64,000 nt of DNA from positions 1 through 64,000 of the forward strand of contig OZ253504.1 in NCBI GenBank assembly GCA_965262235.1, given 5' to 3'. Positions 29,098 through 38,469 of the stretch are shown piece after piece. Every line of letters starts with the position of its first letter. The stretch's first letter is position 1. The translations under genes were made by a program, and so were the position numbers. The DNA comes from CATQGW01 sp965262235. Lineage in GTDB: Bacteria > Chloroflexota > Dehalococcoidia > Bin125. The notes under the pieces are model-generated. The model searched no databases and was not told where the DNA came from. It was given only the letters and a program-made list of their open reading frames with translations.

Positions 29098-30843
29098 ATG
29101 ACCATGGCGGCGCGTCTGCGCGGGCCCGCTGTGTGGCTGCTGATCGCCGCGTCGGTGTGCATGGCTGGTGGGCTTGCTGCGCTGCCGAATTCCGTCGCCA
29201 CCGCTGCGAGCATTCCTGAAGCAACTGGCGCCACCCTGGCCACCACACCGGCTCCCGATGCGGGTGCGGCATTCCTCGGCTCAGACCCCAAGGAGTGCGT
29301 GTGGCGGCACGCGACGCTGGCGACTGTGCCTGACTTGTCCATCGCCGGCAGCGACGTCGTGTCGAAGCGGAAGATCGCGAGCGCGGTGCTGCCCTGCTCG
29401 CGAATGGTCGTGCTCGCGCGCTGGGCGGCGATCACCGATCAGCGGCGCGATGTGCTGGACCTGTATCGCGGCGACGTGCTGCGCATCCTGCGCGGCGAGG
29501 CCAACGACTGGTCCGACTTCGGCGGTAGCCCTCAGCCGATCAGCGTCTACCTGCCAGCGTCGCAGGCCGGCGCGATCGCGGCCGGGCTCGGCATCCCGCT
29601 CAGCGAGCTGGCGGCAGACCTGCTGCCGGACGATGAGGTGACGGACCGCGTCGAATCCACGCCGGGCGCGTTCGCGCTGATCGAGCCCGAGCGGCTGCGG
29701 CTCGGCGTCCTGGCGCTCACAGTCAGTGGCTACGACCCGTACCGCGACCCGGCGCGGCTGTCACCACTGCGTCTGCTGGGCTGGGTGCGCGCGCCCACGG
29801 CCGCGGACGCCATCGCGCTGCTTGCGGCGGCCGGCATCGAGGTCGCGGCGCCGTTCGACCCGGCGGGAATGGTGGTCACCGGCGAGTTGATCCCGGTGCG
29901 TTGCACCAACCATGTGCTCGCCGCGCTCGATGACTACGGCGCAATGTTCGACGGCGTGCGCGATGCCATCCTCGCAGCCGATATCGCCGTCGCGCCGCTC
30001 GAGTCGGCGCTGACCGACCTGGGCGGGCCGACGCCATGCGTCGAAACGCTGATGCTGCAGGGCAGCCCGCGGGTCGTGCCCGCGCTGTCCGACGCAGGCG
30101 TGGACGTGGTGCTGACGATCGGCAACCACATGCTGGACTGTTGGGGCGGCTGCTCGGGCGCGGCGGCGTTGTTCGACACGCTGGCGCGACTGCATGCGGC
30201 GGGCATCGCGACCGCCGGCGCCGGGAAGGACCTGCTGTCCGCCCGCAGACCCGCCGTGGTCAGCGTCGAGACGGCGCAGGGGCCGGTGCGCTTCGCGTTC
30301 CTCGGTTACGACTCGATCGCGCCCTGGTACGCGGCGGGGGACGAGAAGCCCGGTACGGCGCCGCTCAGCGCCGAGAGCGTGCGCGAGGACGTGAGCGCGG
30401 CTCGCGCAGTCGCCGATCACGTGGTGGTCGGGGCGGGCTGGGGCGTCGAGTACACCTCCAACCCGATCGCATCTCAGCGCGAGATCGGCGGGATCGCGAT
30501 CGAGGCCGGCGCGAGCTTCGTGATGGGCAACCATCCGCACTGGGTGCAGGCCGTCGAGCACTTCGACGGCGAGCACGGAGCGCAGGGTGCGCTGGTGGCC
30601 TACTCGTTCGGCAACTTCGTCTTCGACCAGAAGTGGTCTGTCGCTACGACGCAGGGCATGCTGATGGAGCTGGGCTTCACCTCGGAGCGGCTGATCGGCT
30701 ACCGAATTCGCCCGGTGGTGATCCGGGCCCACAGCAGCCAACTCCCGTGGAGCTATCGGCCCGAGTTCGTCGACCCCGCCGGCGAAGGCCGCCCAATCCT
30801 CAATCGCATCTGGAACGCCCAGGACCGCCTGCCACCGCGGTAG
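29098..30843 (+). CDS. CapA-family metallophosphatase-like exported protein
   Basis: A 581-residue protein with an N-terminal signal peptide (RGPAVWLLIAASVCMAGGLA). The first ~220 residues resemble a phosphate/solute-binding-protein-like module (ILRGEANDWSDFGGSPQPISVYLP). The C-terminal part is a CapA/PGA_cap domain, related to calcineurin-like phosphatases and known from poly-gamma-glutamate capsule synthesis: DIAVAPLESALTD, DVVLTIGNHMLDCWG, VVVGAGWGVEYTSNP and FVMGNHPHWVQAVEHFDG...LVAYSFGNFVFDQ. I chose ATG 29098 because the signal peptide follows at once; an in-frame GTG at 29068 is also possible. No pgsB/pgsC partner is adjacent. Confidence 0.82.
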   Translation: MTMAARLRGPAVWLLIAASVCMAGGLAALPNSVATAASIPEATGATLATTPAPDAGAAFLGSDPKECVWRHATLATVPDLSIAGSDVVSKRKIASAVLPCSRMVVLARWAAITDQRRDVLDLYRGDVLRILRGEANDWSDFGGSPQPISVYLPASQAGAIAAGLGIPLSELAADLLPDDEVTDRVESTPGAFALIEPERLRLGVLALTVSGYDPYRDPARLSPLRLLGWVRAPTAADAIALLAAAGIEVAAPFDPAGMVVTGELIPVRCTNHVLAALDDYGAMFDGVRDAILAADIAVAPLESALTDLGGPTPCVETLMLQGSPRVVPALSDAGVDVVLTIGNHMLDCWGGCSGAAALFDTLARLHAAGIATAGAGKDLLSARRPAVVSVETAQGPVRFAFLGYDSIAPWYAAGDEKPGTAPLSAESVREDVSAARAVADHVVVGAGWGVEYTSNPIASQREIGGIAIEAGASFVMGNHPHWVQAVEHFDGEHGAQGALVAYSFGNFVFDQKWSVATTQGMLMELGFTSERLIGYRIRPVVIRAHSSQLPWSYRPEFVDPAGEGRPILNRIWNAQDRLPPR

Positions 30844-31103
30844 TGCGTCACGATCCCAACCGCGTCGGACATGCTGCCAGTCAGATCGCGCCAGTGGTCA
30901 TCATGCACCTCATCGGTTTAGCCGGCGCCGACGATCACGGATAACGTGAGGACGCCGAAGTTCGATCCAGGATCGGGTGTCGAGCGGGATCGAGTGGCCT
31001 TGCACCAAGCGGGTTCCCGGCATTAGGCAGGCCGACGACGAAACCAGCTCAGCGGCGCTGTCGAAAATCCTCGGGGACCGGACGGCCTCGGGATCTTCGC
31101 AAC

Positions 31104-31546
31104 TCATGGCTGCCAGACCGTCCCCTGGCGCGTCTTGCCGCGCCACGACTCGACGGAGGTCACGAAACGCGCAACGTCAGGAACTGCGTATTCGACCGTC
31201 GATTCAGCCAGTCCGCTGAGTCTTCGAGTGGCGGCACGACGCTCGATGGTTTGAAAGGAACCGAATGACCGCTTGGTCACCAGTCCGAACATGGGCTTGG
31301 CAAATCCCGAGTTGATCTGGCATACCGCAATCTGCTCCACGTATTCACTGACCACGCGGTGAGTGTCCAGCGTCAGGACATCGTGGCAATGATCTCGGTA
31401 CGGCGCCGCATTGAGCATCCGCATGAGGCGATCCTGCGAGAGCCACAGGAACACCTTGCGATTGAGAAACCCATACCACTGCGTGGTAGACAGGTTGGTC
31501 AGGGCGGCTTCCAAGTCGCTCGGCGGCATCGATTTCTGATCGCGGA
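31104..31546 (-). pseudogene. C-terminal part of a DUF7002-like gene, cut by IS1595
   Basis: From the target-site duplication at 31539-31546 this frame reads DQKSMPPSDLEAALTNLSTT, QWYGFLNRKVFLWLSQDRLMRML, DVLTLDTHRVVSEYVEQI and INSGFAKPMFGLVTKR to a stop at 31104. Removing the element and one duplication joins it in frame to the N-terminal part at 33299-33526 (76 + 145 codons including stop, 220 residues in total). The family is known to me as DUF7002, function not established. Confidence 0.8.
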
Positions 31547-31616
31547 GGGGATTATAACCCGCAGTTGACAATAGGCGGGACTTTCGGTAGCCCGTGATCA
31601 CACAGGAGAGACCGAA

Positions 31617-32579
31617 ATGGCAACCGCGAAGCAAGCCCCAGGGCGTTCAGACCGCACCGGACTGACCCTGCCGCAACTGTTCAAGATGTTTCCCGACGAC
31701 GCCGCTGCTGAGCGCTGGTTCGAGCAGCTGATGTGGCGTGAGCAAGGCCCTATTTGCCCCGATTGCCAGTCTCAGAATCACGCGGTCGTGGACGACGCTC
31801 ACAAGTCAATGCCCTACCACTGCCGCGAATGCCGCTCCTACTACTCAGTTAAGAAGGGAACCGTCATGCACAGTTCCCAACTCGGCTACCAGACGTGGGC
31901 GATTGCGCTCTACCAGATCATCACCGGACTCAAGGGCGTCTCGGCGATGAAACTGCATCGCCATCTGGGAATCAGCTACAAGACGGCATGGCACCTGCTG
32001 CATCGAATCCGCCAGGCGCTCGAATCGGGCGATCTGGCGATGTTTGACGGCGATGTCGAGGTAGACGAAACCTACGTCGGCGGTCGTGAAGCCAACAAGC
32101 ACCAGAGCAAGCGACTCAAGCAAGGTGGCGGAACCTACGGCAAGGCCGCCGTCGCAGGCGCGAAGGATCGCAAGTCGGGCAAAGTTCACGCAAACGTCGT
32201 CAAGTCGGTCGTCAAGGCCACCGACAAGCTGACCTTGCACGGATTCGTGCACGACACCGTTGCCCCAGGCGCCCGCCTGTTCACAGACGAATGGCCGGCC
32301 TACAGGGGTGTCAGGATGCGCCACGCTGCGGTCAAGCACTCGGCAGGCGAGTACGTGGTCGGCGACGCTCACACACAGGGCATTGAGTCGTTCTGGTCGA
32401 TGCTCAAGCGCGGGCTGAACGGCGTCTACCACCACGTCAGCGTGAAGCATCTTGACCACTACGTGGGAGAGTTCGCAGGCCGCCATAACCTGCGCGAATT
32501 CGACACTGAGGAACAGATGGCTCTTGTGGCCCGTGGGATGCAGGGCAAGCGCCTGCGCTACAGCGACTTGACCGCCTGA
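31617..32579 (+). CDS. IS1595-family (ISXO2-like) transposase
   Basis: A 320-residue transposase that appears intact. The N-terminal zinc-ribbon has CPDCQSQN...YHCRECRSYYSVKKGT. A helix-turn-helix-like stretch (GISYKTAWHLLHRIRQAL) and a DDE/N-type ISXO2 catalytic domain follow: VEVDETYVGGREANKH (first Asp), LFTDEWPAYRG (second Asp) and GIESFWSMLKRGLNGVYHHVS (the final acidic/Asn region). AGGAG precedes ATG 31617. Confidence 0.95.
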   Translation: MATAKQAPGRSDRTGLTLPQLFKMFPDDAAAERWFEQLMWREQGPICPDCQSQNHAVVDDAHKSMPYHCRECRSYYSVKKGTVMHSSQLGYQTWAIALYQIITGLKGVSAMKLHRHLGISYKTAWHLLHRIRQALESGDLAMFDGDVEVDETYVGGREANKHQSKRLKQGGGTYGKAAVAGAKDRKSGKVHANVVKSVVKATDKLTLHGFVHDTVAPGARLFTDEWPAYRGVRMRHAAVKHSAGEYVVGDAHTQGIESFWSMLKRGLNGVYHHVSVKHLDHYVGEFAGRHNLREFDTEEQMALVARGMQGKRLRYSDLTA

Positions 32580-32766
32580 GGCTTCTCGCCCTTGTTGCCG
32601 AGCATCGCTTTCAGCACACGCTTGGGCGCGTCGGGAATCCTCAAGTCCTTTGGCTCAGGCATCGGGACGGACTCTCGGTTGGCGGCGGATTTCCTTGCAA
32701 TGCACCACTGTTCGCGTGTTGTCCAGTCGTGGCTAGAATGAGAATCGGCGGGGCAGCCTGGACGCT

Positions 32767-33216
32767 GTGTACCCGCCGACTCAAGGCAAATCGCCTATCG
32801 TGAATGTATCGCGAGGGGCTGGTCGGGATGTTGATTTGCCCAGCCTTGCAACCATTGTTGAGCGAATCTGGGGCGCAATTCGGGATCGGACTCCATTCGG
32901 AGGCAAGATCGTCAAAGTTGCTCCCATGGCGTTGCTGTTTGTGGCTACCCATTTGGGGCACGTCGCAGCCCGTGAGATTCACGAAGGGCACACCGTGCAC
33001 GAAGCGCTGATTGCCGTTCCCGCCGTCCTTGCCTTTGTTGTTGTCATGTATTGGCTATATCGTCTCGGGCCGGTTGAGCCGGTAGAGAAAGAGCCAAGTC
33101 TGGCTGAGGCGTTTGCGGCGCTTCCGGCCGCAACTGCCGATGCCGTTGATCAGGTGATCGTGCGACGATTGGGACACCTGATTGAAGATCTTCAGCCGGA
33201 GGAACCTGAACGCTAA
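32767..33216 (+). CDS. Passenger gene of the IS1595 element: small membrane protein
   Basis: An up to 149-residue protein lying between the transposase gene and the right inverted repeat. It contains two hydrophobic helices, KVAPMALLFVATHLGHVA and LIAVPAVLAFVVVMYWLYRL, and an acidic, soluble C-terminus. GTG 32767 gives the longest frame; the internal GTG at 32800 is an alternative, and neither has a strong ribosome-binding site. It is not related to transposition proteins I know. Being inside the repeats it moves with the element. Confidence 0.65.
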   Translation: MYPPTQGKSPIVNVSRGAGRDVDLPSLATIVERIWGAIRDRTPFGGKIVKVAPMALLFVATHLGHVAAREIHEGHTVHEALIAVPAVLAFVVVMYWLYRLGPVEPVEKEPSLAEAFAALPAATADAVDQVIVRRLGHLIEDLQPEEPER

Positions 33217-33298
33217 GCTGGCATCAATGTGCAACCAGATTACGTGGGTGCTATCCGATATAAGTCCCGCCTGTTGTCAACTGCGGGTTATAATCCCC

Positions 33299-33526
33299 AT
33301 CGCCGACCACAGCGCTGCCGTATGAGGGATGTTCGATCGGGATACTCTCCGGCCGCCACTGCGACTCAATGCTGGTTCGCGTCGCACCGTCGATTTCGAA
33401 CAGGTCGAGCAACGCGGTCGTGCTGAGCAACCCGCGCTCGCGTATGCTCGGCCAGCTGCCGGACTCAGCCATGTGGTAGAGGGACGGGTACAGCGCTGCG
33501 AATCGCTCCAGCCGGGCGGGCGTCAT
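33299..33526 (-). pseudogene. N-terminal part of the DUF7002-like gene cut by IS1595
   Basis: ATG 33526 opens MTPARLERFAALYPSLYHMA, then ESGSWPSIRERGLLSTTALLDLFEI and continues to VVGD, where the target-site duplication and the element begin. The pattern 'LYPxLYHMAExGSWPSIRxxGLLSTxALLDLF' is the start of the DUF7002 family. In the present arrangement the frame runs into the inverted repeat and stops after about 15 foreign residues, so the product is truncated. Confidence 0.8.
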
Positions 33527-33783
33527 CGATCCTGACTCCGATCGCTTGAGGAGAGGGGTCCGTTCGAGACGCCGTGCTCACGAGGGTTGGATGTCGGAAA
33601 GGGCAGAATCCTCGCCGTTGGACAATACGGGCTCAGCGAGCGCTTCGGCCGGTGCGCAGACGAAGCAGTCACCGAAGTTGAGAGCGTTGCGGCCGAGTCG
33701 CTCACGGGAGGGATCGCCGGCTCGACGGAGAGGCGCGACGGCGTCGGCTAATCTCGGGGTCGGCGAGCCTGACCGAGGATGGA

Positions 33784-35007
33784 GTGCCCGTGCCTGGAGA
33801 ACAAACCCAGCCGAAGCCACTGCTGCGGGGGCTCAAGGTGGTCGAGATGGCGACCTGGCTCTTTGCGCCGATGAGCGCTTGCCTGTTGGGCGAGCTGGGG
33901 GCGGATGTGATCAAGGTCGAGGCGCACGGGGGCGATCCGATGCGTGGACTGGTCCATCGCGTCCGCGATCATGTCGACTGGGTCTACGAGCTGGCCAATC
34001 GGAACAAGCGGAGCGTCGCGCTCGACGTGCGCAGCCCTGGGGGCGGCGAGGTGATGCGACGCCTGTTGGCGGACGCGGACATCTTCATCGTCAACCTCCG
34101 GCGCGGCGGGCTCGAACGGCTCGGGATTGACTACGAGTCGCTGCGAGAGAGCCACCCGCGACTGATCTACGCGCACGCCACGGGCTACGGCACGGAAGGC
34201 CCCGACATCAACCGGCCGGCCTTCGACGAGCTGGCCTATTGGGCGCGCGGGGGCTTCATGTCGATCCTCGGCGCGCCGGGCAACGACCCGGTGCGGCTGG
34301 TGGGCGCGATGGGCGACCTGCCCAGCGCGATGAACATCACGGCCGCGATTTTCGCCGCGCTCTACCAGCGCGAACTGACCGGCGAGGGACAGTTCCTCAC
34401 GTGCTCGCTCTATGGCGGCGGGATCTGGGCGAACGGCTTCGCCGTGCAGGGCGCGTTGGCCACCGGTCAGAACTTTCCTCGGGGCGACCGCTACAGCTCC
34501 TTCAATTCGCTGTACAACTCATATCGCGCAGCCGACGACAAGTGGCTACAGCTCGCGATGATCCAGGAGGAACGATTCTGGGCGCCGTTCGCCGAGGCGA
34601 TCGATCTGCCGATCCTCACGGAGGATGCGCGCTTCGCCGTGACCGTCGAGCGGCGCCGGCACACCCGCGAGGCGGTCGAGCTGATCGAGCAGCGCATCGC
34701 TGAGGAACCTCGCGACCACTGGGCGGCGATCTTTGACGCGCTCGACTTCCCCTGGGCCCCGGCTGCCGATGAGCTGGAGATCGCTCAGGATCCGCAAGCC
34801 GCGGCCAACGGCTACGTCGGCGTGATGGAGCACCGCTCCGGCATCGAGTTCAAGGTGCTCGGGGCGCCGTTCAAGCTCGACCAGGCGCCCACGACCAACT
34901 ACAGCAGCGCCGCTGAGCTCGGCGAACACACCGAACTCGTCCTCGAAGAGCTGGGCTACGACTGGGACGCCATCGCAGCCCTCAAGCAGGCCGGCGCGAT
35001 CCCCTGA
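33784..35007 (+). CDS. CaiB/BaiF family III CoA-transferase
   Basis: A 407-residue CoA-transferase that moves CoA between carboxylic acids. The N-terminal LRGLKVVEMATWLFAPMSACLLGELGADVIKVEAHGGDPMR is the family hallmark; RNKRSVALDVRSPGGGEVMRRLLADADIFIVNLR follows, and the active-site aspartate should be in RPAFDELAYWARGG. GTG 33784 and GTG 33790 are both possible starts, with GAGGATGGA upstream. The amidohydrolase gene follows in the same direction 46 bp later, and a second CaiB gene lies at 42169-43368. Confidence 0.9.
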   Translation: MPVPGEQTQPKPLLRGLKVVEMATWLFAPMSACLLGELGADVIKVEAHGGDPMRGLVHRVRDHVDWVYELANRNKRSVALDVRSPGGGEVMRRLLADADIFIVNLRRGGLERLGIDYESLRESHPRLIYAHATGYGTEGPDINRPAFDELAYWARGGFMSILGAPGNDPVRLVGAMGDLPSAMNITAAIFAALYQRELTGEGQFLTCSLYGGGIWANGFAVQGALATGQNFPRGDRYSSFNSLYNSYRAADDKWLQLAMIQEERFWAPFAEAIDLPILTEDARFAVTVERRRHTREAVELIEQRIAEEPRDHWAAIFDALDFPWAPAADELEIAQDPQAAANGYVGVMEHRSGIEFKVLGAPFKLDQAPTTNYSSAAELGEHTELVLEELGYDWDAIAALKQAGAIP

Positions 35008-35053
35008 GCGGACCACCCGCCGGCAGTGAACAGCAGCGAAAGGCGGACTGCAC

Positions 35054-35941
35054 ATGCCCGAGATCATCGACTTCAGAGTGACGTTGCCGCCGCGTGAATG
35101 GATCGACCCCGCCGGCGATGGAGACAACCGCTTCGGGGACAGTAGTTACCTGGCCAACTACAACCGCATCTACACGCGCGAGCGTGGCGGCGGGCGAGAC
35201 GCCGACGCGCTGGTCGCGGCGATCGGCGAGGCCGGCATCGACCGGGCGGTGCTGCAGGCCGAATGGGCGGCGGGCGACTACCGCGCCATGAACGATGCCG
35301 TGCATCGGATCGTCACCGATCATCCCGACGTGCTGACCGGCTACGTCACCGTCAATCCCGGCGTCGGCGATGACATGGCGGCGGTCGTCGAGCATGAGGT
35401 CCGCGAACGCGGGGCACGCGGCGTCAACCTGCAGCCGTTCTCGTACCGCGTGCTGGCCAACGACAAGCGCTTCTACCCGCTGTATGCGAAGTGCCAGGAG
35501 CTCGGCGTTCCGGTCACGATTCACTCGTCGATCAACTTCTCGAACGACCGATCGATCGAGTTCGGCCGCCCGCTCTACCTCTGCGAGATCGCCTGCGATT
35601 TCCCCGAGCTCATCATCGTCGCGAACCACGGCGGCTGGCCCTGGGTCAACGAGCTGGTCGCAGTCGCGTGGAAGCACGCCAGTGTCTACATCGAGATCGG
35701 CGCGGTCGCGCCCAAGTACATCGGAACGCCGGGTACCGGCTGGGAGACGCTGATGCAGTATGGCAACTCGTCGCTGCTCAGCGACCGGGTGCTGTTCGCC
35801 ACCGACAACATGATTCCCTTCCAGCGCGCCATCCAGGAGCTGCAGGACTTGCCGCTCAAGGACCACGTCAAGGAGGGCTGGCTGGGGGAGAACGCCGCGC
35901 GACTGCTCGCGCAGGTGGAGGACCGGTTGGCGGCGTTGTAA
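35054..35941 (+). CDS. Amidohydrolase (amidohydrolase_2 family)
   Basis: A 295-residue TIM-barrel metal-dependent hydrolase or decarboxylase of the amidohydrolase_2 (ACMSD-like) group. Metal and catalytic residues are seen in VTIHSSINF (His), IIVANHGGWPWVNEL (His) and VLFATDNMIPFQRA (Asp at the end of strand 8). The N-terminal DxH motif is replaced by IDFRV, which is also seen in some family members. It follows the CoA-transferase closely and is probably cotranscribed. A degraded second copy of its last 50 codons lies at 40845-40999. Confidence 0.85.
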   Translation: MPEIIDFRVTLPPREWIDPAGDGDNRFGDSSYLANYNRIYTRERGGGRDADALVAAIGEAGIDRAVLQAEWAAGDYRAMNDAVHRIVTDHPDVLTGYVTVNPGVGDDMAAVVEHEVRERGARGVNLQPFSYRVLANDKRFYPLYAKCQELGVPVTIHSSINFSNDRSIEFGRPLYLCEIACDFPELIIVANHGGWPWVNELVAVAWKHASVYIEIGAVAPKYIGTPGTGWETLMQYGNSSLLSDRVLFATDNMIPFQRAIQELQDLPLKDHVKEGWLGENAARLLAQVEDRLAAL

Positions 35942-36143
35942 CGCTCTGACGATTGCCAGGTGGAATCACGTCGGCGGACTCGATGTCGATCGACTCCGCT
36001 GGCCGAATCACACCACGTGACTACTGGACGCAGTCAGATCCTCTGCCGTGAAGTCACGCGCGGTGCGGCCTGGATCCACCGCGGAAGCCATCCGCGCTGG
36101 TATCCTCGGCGCAACCCACTGGCGACGGGAGGACCGAACGACG

Positions 36144-37277
36144 ATGACCACCGTGACGCCATCCCTCCACGGCGATGCGGAGATGGATGAACCCATCGAC
36201 GATGAGGCGCTGAAAAGCGACGCCGACCAAGAAATCCCGGGCATCGAGCGATACGAAATCGGCTTCTACGGAACCGACTTTCCCGTCGATGCCCTATACA
36301 AGCGGTTGTCGACGAGCGAGGAAAACGCGGAGGGCGACATCTATATCCCCGACTTCCAACGAGGATACGTCTGGACGAAGAGACAGGCCGACAGATTTAT
36401 CGAGTCCCTGCTCCTCGGGCTTCCAGTCCCTGGGATTTTCCTATCCACGGATCGTCGGACTAGTCGCCGTTTCGTAATTGACGGCGGCCAGCGACTGCGA
36501 ACGATAAAGGCGTTCATGGACGGCAAGTTCAGGGATTCAGACTACACTCTCGGAAAAGGGGTACACGAGGACTTTGAGGGCAAGCGCTATACCGATCTCA
36601 CACCGAGCGATCGTCGTCGATTTGATGACGCGATCATTCACGCCACCATCGTCCGGCAAGACCTACCAGAGCGCGGCGATCGCTCTCTCTTTTATTTATT
36701 TGAGAGGCTTAACACGGGTGGGACACCGGCAGCCGCACACGAAGTTCGACGAAGCCTCTGGGGCGGTTCGTTAAATGTGCTGATCACGAAGCTCGCAGAT
36801 AACCGAAACTGGCGCACTGTTTACGGCCGTCCTTCACCTCGGCTCAAAGATCAAGAGCTCATACTCCGTTTCTTCGCTCTCTACGTAGACGAAAGCCGTT
36901 ATGGGAACACCGATCAGCGTACGATGAAGGACTTCCTGTCGTCGTTCATGGCTCGGCACCGAGAAATTGCCGAAGATACAGCTAAGGGATGGTCGGACGC
37001 ATTCGAAGAGATCATCAAGTTGATTGATGAAGCGTTCGGACACGAGGCGTTCCGACCGGAGGGTAGGCTGAACGCGGCGGTGTACGACGCCGTCATGGTT
37101 GGGCTGGCGCACGCCCGGGACGGGGAGGGGCTGCCCGAGCTGAACGCGCTTCGCTCGGTATATGGTGGACTCATCGCGAACAAGGAATTCCATGCCGCGA
37201 CCAGTGACCGGACCTCCCATCAACCGAATGTCCAGAAACGGCTTCAGCTCGCACGGGCTGCCTTCCGACCGCGGTGA
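36144..37277 (+). CDS. DUF262-domain protein (ParB-like/GmrSD N-terminal type)
   Basis: A 377-residue protein with a DUF262 domain, the ParB/Srx-fold NTPase-like module found in GmrSD, BrxU and other anti-phage proteins. Diagnostic parts are IYIPDFQRGYVWTKRQADRFIESLLLGLPVPGIFL, RRFVIDGGQRLRTIKAFMDG (the DGxQR motif) and LFYLFERLNTGGTPAAAHEVR. The DUF1524/HNH nuclease half of GmrSD is absent. ATG 36144 has GGGAGG 11 bases upstream. The HEPN gene starts nine bases after its stop. Confidence 0.85.
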   Translation: MTTVTPSLHGDAEMDEPIDDEALKSDADQEIPGIERYEIGFYGTDFPVDALYKRLSTSEENAEGDIYIPDFQRGYVWTKRQADRFIESLLLGLPVPGIFLSTDRRTSRRFVIDGGQRLRTIKAFMDGKFRDSDYTLGKGVHEDFEGKRYTDLTPSDRRRFDDAIIHATIVRQDLPERGDRSLFYLFERLNTGGTPAAAHEVRRSLWGGSLNVLITKLADNRNWRTVYGRPSPRLKDQELILRFFALYVDESRYGNTDQRTMKDFLSSFMARHREIAEDTAKGWSDAFEEIIKLIDEAFGHEAFRPEGRLNAAVYDAVMVGLAHARDGEGLPELNALRSVYGGLIANKEFHAATSDRTSHQPNVQKRLQLARAAFRPR

Positions 37278-37286
37278 CGTAACTAG

Positions 37287-37751
37287 ATGTCTGCATCCTC
37301 AGGGCAGGATCCGCACAGTGCCCGGCTCGGTGAGGCCTTTAACCGCGCCGACAGACTCGCAGGCGAACCGGAAATCCAAGCCGACTATGCCCGATATCTC
37401 TGCGTCCTGGTCACTGGGTACCTCGAGCAGGCGGTTACCTTAGTCATCTTGAAGTACGTCGATGGTGTGGGGGATCAGCGTATCAGCAGGTATGTAGCCA
37501 GCACCCTAAACCGAGAGGGAAGTATGCAAGCCCCTCGAATTTTGGCGCTCGTTGGTCGCCTCGATGAAGGCTGGCACTCGCAGTTGAACGTAAAGCTCTC
37601 GCCGCAGCACCGTGAGGCCATCGGAAGTGCATACGCAAGTCGGAATAAGATCGTGCATGGCGAGGATGTGGACCTTACCTATCGGCGGGTTCGCGACTAC
37701 TACGACTTGGTTCGGGAAGCGGTCGGCTTTCTTGAGGAAGTTGTTCAATAG
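37287..37751 (+). CDS. HEPN-domain protein (RiboL-PSP-HEPN type)
   Basis: A 154-residue all-helical protein. The HEPN ribonuclease motif R-x4-H is present as RNKIVH in SAYASRNKIVHGEDVDLTYRRV; the N-terminal half holds a family-typical helix, YARYLCVLVTGYLEQAVTLV. Codon use is less GC-biased than in the neighbours. With the DUF262 gene immediately before it (nine bases apart), it forms a compact two-gene unit of defence or toxin-antitoxin type. Confidence 0.8.
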   Translation: MSASSGQDPHSARLGEAFNRADRLAGEPEIQADYARYLCVLVTGYLEQAVTLVILKYVDGVGDQRISRYVASTLNREGSMQAPRILALVGRLDEGWHSQLNVKLSPQHREAIGSAYASRNKIVHGEDVDLTYRRVRDYYDLVREAVGFLEEVVQ

Positions 37752-38011
37752 ACCACAACCGGCTCAGCACTACCTGACGATTCCATAATGATTGAGCTAG
37801 TTAGGGTCGGCGGGTGCGCTGTAGGGTCGGTCTAGCTGGGTGACACTGTCCGGCCCTGACCTCGGATCGAGTCCTCGGACGCGATCCCAGACGCCATTCA
37901 CGCGCACGAGTGATCCGACGGCCGACCAGTCAGACATCGTCCGGCAAGGTGGCCCGCCGGAGTCAGGCACCCGACCAACCCAAAGCATGACTACCCGAGG
38001 GAGCATCCCCC

Positions 38012-38443
38012 ATGAGTGAACTCGACCGCGATCTCGATCGAAACGCCGAGTCGACCAATCGTCTGCGAGACGTGGTTGGCCGACTCGGACAGCAGGACTT
38101 GGAACGCTCACTCGGGGACGGCTGGACGGTCGGCTTTGCGCTCGTCCACCTGGCGTTCTGGGATGCGCGCCAACACTTGGCGTTGCGGAGATTTGCACGA
38201 GGTGAGGGATTTCCATCCGAGGATGTGATGACGAACGCCACGTTGGCGTCGCTGACGTCGGTCTTTCGAGCCGACGCAGCCGGAGATGCGGCTGTCTGGG
38301 CAACCGAACAGCTCGACGCGACCGTGCGGAGCCTGACAGACGAGCAGCTCAGCTCCTTGCGTGATGCGGGATTCGAATACGCAATCAAGCGCTGGCCGCA
38401 CCGCGAGGAGCATCTTGCGCAGGTGGAGGCCGTCTTGCCCTGA
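38012..38443 (+). CDS. DinB-family protein
   Basis: A 143-residue four-helix protein of the DinB/YfiT group, usually metal-binding and linked to thiol-dependent or stress functions. The three histidine ligands can be placed in FALVHLAFWDARQHL and in the terminal PHREEHLAQVEAVLP. GAGGGAG precedes the start. The gene is convergent with the KilA-N gene. Confidence 0.8.
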   Translation: MSELDRDLDRNAESTNRLRDVVGRLGQQDLERSLGDGWTVGFALVHLAFWDARQHLALRRFARGEGFPSEDVMTNATLASLTSVFRADAAGDAAVWATEQLDATVRSLTDEQLSSLRDAGFEYAIKRWPHREEHLAQVEAVLP

Positions 38444-38469
38444 GCCGACCTCACCGCCTAGGTGTTAGG

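Larger units (their letters stand above)
31547..33298 (+). mobile_element. IS1595-family insertion sequence with passenger gene
   Basis: A 1752-bp element. The terminal inverted repeats are 37 bp with one mismatch: 31547-31583 and the complement of 33262-33298, beginning GGGGATTATAACCCGCAGTT. Flanking 8-bp direct repeats ATCGCGGA (31539-31546) and ATCGCCGA (33299-33306) differ at one base; 8 bp is the usual duplication size of IS1595 elements. It carries a transposase and a second, non-transposase gene, which is known for several IS1595 subgroups. Confidence 0.93.
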
